A stretch of DNA of 64,000 nucleotides. Source: Blasia pusilla (Eukaryota > Marchantiophyta > Marchantiopsida > Blasiales). The DNA is taken from contig CM114272.1 of assembly GCA_050084515.1 (NCBI GenBank), positions 56,048,001 through 56,112,000 on the forward strand. The letters run 5' to 3'. The position numbers and the translations under genes are program-made. Numbering within the stretch: position 1 is the stretch's first letter; every line of letters begins with the position of its first letter. Shown here piece by piece: positions 55,295 through 64,000 of the stretch. The notes under the pieces were generated by a model that saw nothing but the letters and a program-made list of their open reading frames with translations, did no database searches and was not told the origin of the DNA.

Positions 55295-55529
55295 AACCTG
55301 CATCATCAACCGGACAATGCCCGTGATGTTACGGAATCCATGGGATGGCTTGCCAGCGCTAACAAAGCTGGAGACACAGTAGCAAACAATTCTGGCCCTA
55401 GGCTCCAACAGAGTACAAATCTGCATCATCAACAGGCGAATCCCCGTGATCTTATGAAACTCATCAATTGGCTGGCTATCAATTGGCTGGCTGGTCGTAA
55501 AGCTTCAGACAAAGGCAGCAAACAATTCT
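55295..55529 (+). repeat. Diverged tandem duplication of about 125 bp, with a nested 15 bp duplication
   Basis: Units begin ACCTGCATCATCAACCGG and AATCTGCATCATCAACAGG and end AGTAGCAAACAATTCT and GGCAGCAAACAATTCT. Inside the second, ATCAATTGGCTGGCT is present twice in a row. Confidence 0.7.
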
Positions 55530-57002
55530 TTTATGTCCGTATGTCCGTGCAGGGCCATGGGGGAGAGGTTTACGGATTGCGGTCATCATCTCCCATCGAG
55601 AAATGGGTTGTCCTTAGCCACTGCGATATTTTATTGTATGCAACGGATTTGTAGCGGGCCCAGGCAAATGGGACGCCAATGCTAGAAGCCCACCTAGTAA
55701 GTAGTAGTCATAATTTTCTAGATGGTGTTGATATTATCTCTACTATCGGTGATTTTGATTGTTAAAAGAAAACCCCGAGGAGAAAGAAAGAGAGGTTTAT
55801 TTTTTACTCTCTATGCCCCCTCTTTTGCATTGTGATGGGTTTCCATCCTTTTTCTTCATACATTTTATTCCCTCCTATACGCGTGAGGGAAAGTAGTGAG
55901 TCTGCTTGTGCATAACACTAAATCGATCAGTGCTTGAAGTCGGCACAGGTCGATTCAGTTCTGACTGCGGAATCTTTGACTCTAGTTGCTGCTACAGCTA
56001 ACCAACCCAATCCGTTCCGAGCATTGAAGGCTGGTCTGGGCAGAACCTCTCCGCTCTTTCACATGGTCGCGTGGTCCCGAGGATGGTCCGAATACCCCAC
56101 TCGGCATCGATATGTGCCAATAATACAGTAATAGATCTGGTTTATTTTCAACGAACGGACCTGCTGAGTTGTAATGCGTTTTCCTCGATTCTGCCCTCGT
56201 ACTCTCATTGAAAAAATTCTCCCCCAATACTCTATGAGAACCCATGGGAGTTACAAAAGGAGGAGTCGGATAACGCCTAGAGAAAGGTGTCCTCCTGCAT
56301 GCTAAATTCGTCGATGCCTATGAAGTAAAAGACAAAAGTATGATTACCATTCAAAGGGCTTCTAGTTATGGTGTTTCCATAAGTCTAAGCTTGCCTTAAA
56401 ATCCTATTAGCTTGGGTAGGCTACAACGCTATGGAAATCTGTTGTTTGTAATAAGGAATTGCAATTTTTAAAAGATAATCTATTTTTAGGATACAATGAG
56501 TCCAATTTGTGAAGAATAAGTCAAACCTCACCCATAGCCCCATACATCTCTAGGGGGTGGATAGACTACAGAGATGGGTCTTCTTTGTCGTTGCCGCCAC
56601 TTCTTGTTGCAATCTCTCTTATGCCAACACATGAGCTCGAAAAAACTCTCGTGTAGAATCCGTCACTACAACATCGGCCATCACCACCCTAACCTTCCGC
56701 GTCATATAAATATCAACATGAATAAGGGCTTTCGGCATGTAGTAGTGTCGCTCTCTTTCTACATAGAAGGCACTCTCCTGAGCAATATAAAACATGATAT
56801 CCCATACAGTATAGCGAATGAAAATCCTCTCACCCCCAACAAGACAACGTGCCAAGTGCATACCAAGAGAATCCAAACTCCGATGACATTCATAGTATGT
56901 CCAACTACCAATGATTGGGGGATACCTACTCGGCACTAAGTTGTTGTGATGTAGGTAAGTGCTATGATAGGGAAAGTCGAGATAAGGGGTCGAGTCCCCA
57001 TC
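55530..57002. other. Interval without a supported gene
   Basis: Several short frames, none with a domain. The stretch 55740-55880 resembles the region near 63180 (GATGGGTTTCC-ATCC), perhaps remnants of an LTR family. Confidence 0.3.
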
Positions 57003-57600
57003 AAGGTTGAGTGAAAATAGACAAGTGTGTCCATGGGAGGGACTTTTCTGGATTAGTCCACAAACATGGAAAACTGGTCGTCAGACAGAGTTTTTTTGGT
57101 GCCCCAGTCAACCGCGTGGGCTCCACTTACGAGAACATGTGCGGGCTAGGATGAAGGGTGTGGGCTAGGGTGAGGGTTGAAGCCGAGCCTCAAGTGCGAC
57201 GCGGGTTGAGGGCGGGCTCCCTTACAAGCCAAGTATGGGTTGATCGAGGTCGGTCCTGGTGCGGGATTTTGGATTGGTGGTTGTATTGCAAGCTGAGGGT
57301 GGGTTGATCGCGGGCCTGGAGGGCAAGGTGCGGGCCTAGGTGTGAACCATGCGGGTTGTGTGTGGGACCAAGTTTGGAATACGCAAGTGGGTTGCAGGCC
57401 TAGTATTGGAGCATACGGGTTGTGTACGGGACTAGGTTTGGAACACACGTGTTGGTTGCAAGCCTCTGCTTGGCACATACGGGTTGTGCGGGCTGAGACT
57501 ACAAGGGACACGGTCAAGGGGTGTGGGCTAAAGTGGGCTCCGCATGCCTAGGTGTGGGCTTAAGTACGGACCTCGTGTGGGCTTAAATGCGATTTATGTA
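57003..57600. repeat. GC-rich dispersed repeat, member 3
   Basis: Starts AAGGTTGAGTGAAAATAG, then ACAAGTGTGTCCATGGGAGGGAC, as member 1, and continues as GTGCGGGCT/GGGTTG-type units to about 57600. The far end is not defined. Confidence 0.5.
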
Positions 57601-58319
57601 CGGGGCTCGTGTGCTATTGAAGGCTTAACGGTATGGAGAGGAGAGTAGAAGATTAAGATAGGATGGTTGTATTAGAGAATATGTTAGTCGCAAATGAAAG
57701 TAGTTAAAAAATTTGGGATGCATAGATGGAGAGAGGAAAGGAGAATGTTAAAATATAATCAAGTAGGATGGTTGTATTAGAAAATAGGTTGGTTGCAAAT
57801 TAAAGTTGATAAAGAAGTTAGTTTAGGTGAAAAAGGAATGGGATAGGAAAACAAAATAAGATTTTCTAAACGGTTATTATTGGAAATGGTTTAGGACTAT
57901 ATTGTAAGTGGAGTTAGATGAGGAAAAATAATTAAGGTTTCATTCTCTTCATTCCATTCTCCCCTATATAAACTTGCTCATTTTTTTGTGTACCCTCATA
58001 ATCTCATCCCTCCCTTTATGTTTTCCTCTCTCTAATCTTTTGTGGAATTCTTTTGTCCATAGACAGATGAACTTGATAAGTGAGAATCTTTTTTGCTACT
58101 AGATAATCTTGATAATTTAAGGTACCTCGATTATATTAGCATGTTCATCTTTCTTGTTCACAGTGCGTGTTCCAAGTTTTTTTTGTAGCATTCATAGATA
58201 ATATTTGGTGTAATTTGCATACATTTTATTAGTTAATATATCCTACCATTCACATTATAAAATTATTGTAAATTATCCAAATATTTTTGGGTGGGGTTCG
58301 TATTTTCCTATAGTCATGA
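57601..58319. other. AT-rich interval before the hAT element
   Basis: No gene seen. Contains two similar stretches reading GGATGGTTGTATTAGA (about 57661 and 57768), perhaps a local duplication of about 107 bp. Confidence 0.4.
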
Positions 58320-59887
58320 AAAAAGCCAGAAAACTCCAACAGCTTGTAGAGGAACGTTGGGAAGAAGTATAAATGAAAGGTGGAACATCAAACAAATGGC
58401 AGTGTAAGTGTTGTTTCTAGGAAAACCTATCATTACACGCGGATGGTGGAGCATTTTACTCGAGAGAGATGAAAGACAAAGGATGGGAATCAAGATACCA
58501 AATTATGTGTGAAGGTCCCTCCTAATGTGCAATAGGATCTCCAAAATATAGTACTTGTAGGAAATGGACAAAGAAGGGAAGGGAAGGGAGATATACATCC
58601 TCGAGAAAATTGGAGGAAATGGCGCCATTACAAATAGGTTTGCAATAGACCAGAAATATTTTTTATATTTTTTCTAATGCTGATGGGTTTGCAGATATAT
58701 CATTTTGTTACATTCTCGATGAATGCAAAGGAGTAGCTAGGCCGAGTCGAGCGACAAGTAGCACAAGAAAAAATCTGATTAGAGGGATTCTTTCAAAATC
58801 CAAGGAATAGAAGTTATAAATGTCATGTGGGCAAAGTATTTCTATGAAATATGAAATACCATTCAACGTAGTACGGCAAGATGCTTTAAACCAAGCAATG
58901 TTGGCAACAAGAAAAGATGAAGGATTACTCAGGTCCTAGTTACAATTTGTTACGCACCACTATATTTGAGAAACATATCAAGAAGGTGAAGGAAAATGTG
59001 AATAGCATATTGGATAATTTGCATTTCAAGGCTAAGATCATCACGAAGTCTTGGACCAATGCATGTGAGTGAGTCTTTAGTGAACATCATAGTCACGTGT
59101 CCACAAGATGAGGACATAATTGAGTAGGTAAACACCAAAGGGGAATCCCAAAGGGTTGAATGGTTGGCATGTCACATAGAGAGGTCTCTCATGCGCATAG
59201 GTCCAAAGAATGTGTTGTAACTTGTGACACACAAGGCTAGCAATGAACAAGTAACATGAAACTTATTGAACCAAAGTTTCCTCATATTCTTTGGGGTGGA
59301 TGTCATCATATTCTCTTGATCTGGTTTGCGAGGAATGGAATAAGTGGCCTTGGGTGGACAAGATTTTTATGCAAGCTTGTGAGGTAGTAGTATTTGTGAA
59401 GACTAGAACTAAGGGGATGGCCAAATTCATGGAAACCAACCTAGTGAAGAAACGATTGTTGCTTCTTGCAAACTCATGATTTGCAACAAACTTTATACTG
59501 TTGGGACGTGTCTTAGAATTGAGGAAGGCATTTCATATCATGGTTGCTACAAGTGCTTTTAGGGAGTATTTGAATGGAAGAGATGCAAGGCAAAGGGAAA
59601 AAGATTGAGAGATTGAGACTATTATGGCCAATCAAAATTTTTGGATAGAAGGTGAAGAATTTTTTTCTTCAGCTTCTCCAACTATTATTGTATTGTGAGA
59701 TTGTGATGGTCAAAAATCAATATCCGGGCGTTACCCCAAACGATACTTATTGCCATATATTTGAGATAATGGAAGAGACTAGATCTTTTCTTGTAACTCC
59801 ATGGCCCGGTGTGGATGGAAGGCTTCGCGGTTTTTTTGTGATAATATCTAGAGCTATAGAAATGGTTGATGTTATTTCTAGGCGATG

Positions 59888-60361
59888 TGTCATGACCATA
59901 CGGATTATGTCGTAGAATATAGTGTGCTAGTAGAGGCCATTCCTTATGTAGGACCGTAGTGGCTTGGTAGAGATGCGGTTCCATACATAGGATTGGGGGT
60001 TACTCAGTTGGGGGTGACTTTCTCAGTAGGGCCCGCTCTTAGGTTGGAGGATATAAGGTGGAGTGCCCTCAAAGAACAGTCAGTTCTTTGAGTTGAGCCT
60101 GTTGCGTTGGGAGTTAGCCTTGGTAGTGAGTAGAGCTATTGGCTATGGTGTTTCCCGCAAGCTTCGACCTAGATTCTCCCATCGTGGAGTGGGTTTGGCT
60201 CGATTGTATGTGATTGTATACGTGTTTTATGACAGTAGGTCTTTCACGGATTTCAGTTGTGGTACACTTGCATTTGTGGATACTCTCGTCTATGTTATGT
60301 ACGTATGTGAGTATGGTATGTCAGCGATGTATGTTGTATGACGATGTGGATTCGCACGACA
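59888..60361 (+). repeat. Solo terminal repeat (A-B2 unit, copy A subfamily) inside the hAT element
   Basis: Starts TGTCATGACCATACGG, ends GATTCGCACGACA, 474 bases, flanked by GATG at 59884-59887 and 60362-60365. It is nearly identical to 5300-5774. Such a unit is what recombination between A1 and A2 of a full element would leave. Confidence 0.9.
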
Positions 60362-60675
60362 GATGGGTTCTAATCCACAATAAATAACATGCAATTGGCT
60401 AAATTCTCGCCCCTTACAATCTTCTTGATAGTATTCAAGATGTCACTTCAAATGCTCAGTGCATCAGAGATATCAAAAAATATCTTAAAGTTTATGCAAA
60501 TGGGGTGCATGGCCTCAACTTTACCAAGGCAAATTCTTATGTAGCTACTTGTTTGCAAGAGTTGGGCAACATTGTGAACTATCAAGAACTATTTGTGGAT
60601 AAGTTTGGTAGTTAAATCATCTATTCACTTAGCCCCTTCGATTGGTGGAGCAGGCACGATCAAGATGCTCCTACA

Positions 60676-61107
60676 TTGCGCTATGTGGCTAAGTCCATAT
60701 TAGCACAAATGGTTTCTTCCTCTTCAACGGAGAGAAATTGGAGTAGTTATGGTTTTATCTATAATAACCACATGAATAAATTGACCAATGAGTGCGCCCT
60801 ATATTTGGTGTATATCTATACAAACTCAAGGTTTGGAGATAAGGATGTTTTGCAAAAATTGAGACAAGCACTATTATACAAGAAATACTTCTCTTTAAGG
60901 GATGGACAAGAACAAACTAGAAGGGTTGTAGAAGATGGTAGTGAGTCTAGCTTACATACAAGAAACCGTGATGGTAATCATGAAACTAACCTCGATTTGC
61001 ATGATGAGATGGATGTGCTCAATGGAATATGTGGCAAAAAGGGATGCAGGATACTCAAATCGGCAATACTGAAAACGTTGATTTTGAGGGGCTTTTCTGT
61101 TCTCTGA
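60676..61107 (+). pseudogene. hAT C-terminal dimerisation domain
   Basis: RYVAKSILAQMVSSSSTERN, then WSSYGFIYNNHMNKLTNECA, then LYLVYIYTNSRF. This is the conserved hAT end (SSSxxERNWS-x-Y-x-FIH...NKL...R...LV-x-I-x-xN-x-R). It is followed by a low-complexity acidic tail. The frame is open for 143 codons, the best preserved part of the element. Confidence 0.85.
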
Positions 61108-61879
61108 GGCTTAACTCTTATGGAAGAGACGAAGATGACTATGTAATGGAAAATTGGATTCAAAAGCATAAGGAAGAGCAATAATAGAGGACTTCAATCC
61201 AAGCGAATCTACCCAACATTTCTGCTAACATAGCCTACAATCCTCAAATTGTTGTACTAGTAGAAATTCAAAATTATTCCACCAAGTCTAGTGAATCACA
61301 AAAGGATTCTCCTCCACAATCTTTGAATGTTGAAAGAATAGACTCAATAGATGAGCTTGGTGATAATGAGGTTCTTATACCTATTGTTCCAAACTCTCAA
61401 CCTATTAATAATGTTATGGATTATTCATAATTTTCTTCCGATGATGAAAAAATTGGAGTTGGAAATCTTCGCTGATCCACCCAACTTGCAACTCTTGAGC
61501 CATAAAATTATCGCCTACATCTTAACCCACTACATCTAACCATAGACCTAAAGTAGTAGGATGAATGTTGACTTTAGTGAAACGGATTAGTAAATAGTTA
61601 TAGCAAACTCTTTTTGTAAAGAGTATTGCAAGAAAATCATGTTCTAGATATTCCTTTTTGTATTATTCTTGGTAATAAAGCAATATTTTACATTGATGCT
61701 CAAATTGAAAAGTATTGTTTTGAGGAGAGAAGATATTTTATTGCCCTTTTAGTTTCTAAAATATTATGTAGGCAAGTTATAAACACTTTCCATAACACCA
61801 AGGAAGAAAAAGTTTCATGGCAAGTTATGATCCAAGTTGAATCCATTGGACAACCCATCTTTTGCTAGAAGGTTTAAGC

Positions 61880-62540
61880 GCACAAGTTCAAAAACCACTT
61901 AAAAATTTTTGGACTTTGGTATGGGTCACAAGACTCACGAGTCAGAACTTCCTATTTCTTGAAACTTTCAAGGAAGTCTAGTACATATATCTTGGAAACA
62001 AAGCCTTCCAAATTTCAAGTCAATCTAAGGTCTCAGGAGAAGATGAAAGATGGAAAGCCCCTTTTTTCCAAGAACGTTTAATTGTGCAGGTCGAAAACTA
62101 TATATATATATATTTGGGCTTTTGGTCCCAACTCCATCATGCTTGCAACTTTGCAAGGGGTCTGTACACACCTTGATGATAAAGTCAACCACATTTGAAG
62201 GAAAGATAAGATCCTTGAGCAAGATGGAAATGAAAAGATCCTCTTTTCCAAGAAGGTTTTATGGCATGGGTCCAAAAATTTATCACACAGTTTTGAGGTT
62301 TTGGTCACAACTCCATTTTTCTTGGAACTTTGCAAGGGATCTAGATACACCTTGATAATCAAGTGTGTACCAAATTTTAGGCCAAGACAAGATCCTTGAA
62401 CAAGATGGAAAATGAAAAGACCCTCTTTTCCAAGAAGGTCTAATGGCACGGGTCCAAAAACGAATTGAACGTTTTTGAGTTTTTGGTCACAATTCCACTT
62501 TGCTTGCAACTTTGTAAGGGGTCTAGATACACCTTAATAT
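61880..62540 (+). repeat. Tandem repeat, about 178 bp unit, about 3.7 copies
   Basis: Units begin GATGGAAA(ATGAAAAG) at about 62049, 62223 and 62404, with a diverged partial unit before (from about 61880). Each contains TCTTTTCCAAGAAGGTTT, GGTCACAACTCCA, AACTTTGCAAGGG and GATACACCTTGAT words. Adjacent to the hAT element but with no coding. Confidence 0.8.
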
Positions 62541-63616
62541 TTCAATGAAACAATTCTCTAAGTTAGAATTCACTTAATAATCATGCATGTTCTATTATTT
62601 ATCCTACAAAAATCAATCTTTTTAAATAAAATATCGACTACATTTCTAAGAACACAAAGAAAAGCGGATGTTTTCGATGTCTTGATCATAAGTATGATAA
62701 AATGTTGTATACTATCTCTCATGAGCACTATTGAAAGATCTTTCCTCAGATTCGTATTAATAAGCCATTTGATTTATGAAAAAGTTATTAAAAAATTTAT
62801 TTAAAAAATAATGTCACACGTTTATACATTTCATGCCATAAATTGTTTATCAATGTTGTGGAATCCCATCATTTTAAAAATAAAATTTAAATAATATTTG
62901 AAAAAATAACTTTTAGTTAGTGGGTAGTTAACTATTATGATTATGGGACATAGAAGTAGTATTCTATAATTTTCACCTGCTGGAAATACGTTTTCCAGGT
63001 TGCTTAAATTTAATGTGCCAAATACTCTTTAAAACAACTGTGGGGAAATTTTCCCTCGTCCCACATAGACATTCTTGTGAACCCTAAAGGCGTGTGATTC
63101 TCATTCTTTTTTCATTTAGAGAATTCGGGAGGAGATGGTCTTACCCACTCAGACACCGATTGTTTAGGTCGACCTCCTGATGGGTTTCCCATCCTATTTT
63201 CTATTCATGTGTATAATTTGTCCCTCATGAAGGTATTAATGAGGATACGCATTGTGGTGGATGGCTCGAGCTACGATGCGCGAATTCGCAAATCCCGTAT
63301 CTCGGTTGGTCTTCCCAAGGTGAATACAACGATACACATAACTTCGATTCAAATCCGCTTCAGATGTGATTTTCTCTGTTCTCCTTTTGGAATGTCGAAT
63401 CAAGTCATTGACAGATCGCTCACAGCTTAATCGTGTTGTGTGCAGTCTTGTCTTGAGGACCTGCGGAATTTTGGTTAGATCGGTATTAAGTGATTGTCCC
63501 GGTAAATATATACACCTTTGTGTTGAGGATCAGTGGAGAATTGCCTGATAAGGTCTCGTGATGCGTGCAGCAGTTTTCTCTGGCTGGTATAGCACACGTA
63601 CACAGGTCGTCTTAAG
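62541..63616. other. AT-rich interval, possible LTR remnant near 63040
   Basis: GTGGGGAAATTTTCCCTCGTCCCACATAG-like sequence at 63040-63070 resembles the start of many plant copia LTRs; the rest shows nothing I can support. Confidence 0.3.
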
Positions 63617-63940
63617 TCAATCGAACATACTGATGTTGAAGGAGCGAAGCAAAGAAATATGTCGGCAGGTTTCTCTTTGCGCGTGAGTCTTAATTGGGTC
63701 AGGAGAGACCTTCTCTTGATCTTCGATCGAAGAATCTTCTTTAATCTCCGGTAATATTTCTCGCAGGTCATCAATCACTATGTCTGCGCGAAGACGCTCA
63801 TTTCCAGCAGTGGGACTAGATGAAGGAAGGTCATAGAACCGGGATTCTTCAATATGATCATCATTTCGAAGGAAGGAAACAGAGGAGTCCTTGGCGTGGG
63901 AGTCATTCGAGTGCTGCTGCAGACAGGAAGTCGTTCCCAA
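63617..63940 (-). CDS. Possible partial coding exon at the window edge
   Basis: An open minus-strand frame reads LQQHSNDSHAKDSSVSFLRN and an acidic stretch DLREILPEIKEDSSIEDQEK. There is no ATG in frame after an upstream TAA, so it would have to be an internal or terminal exon whose start lies elsewhere. No domain. It could be chance. Confidence 0.2.
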   Translation of the reverse strand: MGTTSCLQQHSNDSHAKDSSVSFLRNDDHIEESRFYDLPSSSPTAGNERLRADIVIDDLREILPEIKEDSSIEDQEKVSPDPIKTHAQRETCRHISLLRSFNISMFD

Positions 63941-64000
63941 TGGATCCTCATCTCTACAGCCTTAGAAATCCCCCCGAGATGCCAAAGGCGTCTTCCTTCA

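Larger units (their letters stand above)
58320..61440 (+). mobile_element. Decayed hAT-superfamily transposon
   Basis: Plus-strand frames give a BED-type start (RWEEV then GGTSNKWQCKCC, 58350-58420), DUF659-type core pieces (GPKNVL and LVTHKASNEQVT near 59200, FPHIF-like near 59290, DLVCEEWNKWPWVDKIFMQA near 59310-59370), and the dimerisation domain at the end. The coding is broken by many stops and by a solo retroelement repeat at 59888. Terminal inverted repeats and target duplication were not located. Confidence 0.75.

Noticed and set aside
1-64000. CRISPR array
   Set aside because: No evenly spaced short repeats with unique spacers; the window is eukaryotic.
1-64000. tRNA or rRNA genes
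   Set aside because: I looked for tRNA-like A and B box sequence and conserved rRNA words and found none that I could support.

Overview
The window looks like a repeat-rich stretch of a land-plant nuclear genome. Reasons: Ty3/gypsy, Ty1/copia, hAT and Helitron remnants, GT-AG splicing with a 2 kb intron, and one gene of the plant HS1-type stress-responsive A/B-barrel (Dabb) family. I cannot name the species. The retrotransposon type makes a non-angiosperm lineage plausible, but that is a weak inference. Only two host genes are well supported: a single-exon gene for a cysteine-containing, probably secreted protein (about 21.6-22.2 kb, +) and the two-exon Dabb gene (51.74-54.16 kb, +). Nearly everything else is mobile DNA in various stages of decay.

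The main finding is a family of Ty3/gypsy-type retroelements present as four copies. A is + strand, 1-5.8 kb, with its 5' end outside the window. B is - strand, 7.0-16.1 kb, complete to both ends. C is + strand, 32.75-40.3 kb, with its 3' end lost. D is - strand, split by B, 6.8-7.0 and 16.1-18.9 kb. Combining the copies gives this order: terminal repeat, leader with TTGAC-rich short repeats, gag with two zinc knuckles, aspartic protease, a DNMT3-like C5-cytosine DNA methyltransferase, reverse transcriptase, RNase H, DDE integrase, PHD finger, polypurine tract, 3' terminal repeats. The element thus carries both a DNA-methylation writer and a putative chromatin reader. Its ends also look unusual. 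One repeat segment ('A', about 370-515 bp) sits alone at the 5' end, while the 3' end is B1-A2-B2, where B is a segment of about 100-130 bp. This split-direct-repeat layout is known from some tyrosine-recombinase retroelements but is unexpected beside a DDE integrase. Four-base target duplications (TGAG around copy B; GATG around a solo A-B unit at 59.9 kb) support these as the true ends.

Region by region: 1-5.8 kb copy A, with a 1.27 kb foreign insertion inside its reverse transcriptase; 6.1-6.7 kb a copia fragment; 6.8-18.9 kb copies D and B nested; 19-21 kb mostly non-coding; 21.6-22.2 kb secreted-protein gene; 22.9-23.4 kb hairpins; 25.1-30.8 kb a decayed, unnamed transposase-like gene with an EDM2-like double PHD module at its upstream end; 30.7-32.3 kb a degenerate tandem repeat; 32.75-40.3 kb copy C, cut off by a Helitron (40.3-45.5 kb, -); 45.8 kb a 73 bp near-perfect palindrome; 47.9-48.5, 17.0-17.7 and 57.0-57.6 kb three members of a GC-rich dispersed repeat with a shared end; 51.7-54.2 kb the Dabb gene; 58.3-61.4 kb a decayed hAT transposon interrupted by the solo A-B unit; 61.9-62.5 kb a roughly 178 bp tandem repeat.

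All retroelement copies carry frameshifts, deletions and stops. Many stops are TAG where a sister copy has CAG or CAA, the pattern expected from deamination of methylated cytosine. Coordinates of domain edges in decayed copies are approximate. All comparisons were made by eye between copies in this window and against remembered family motifs.
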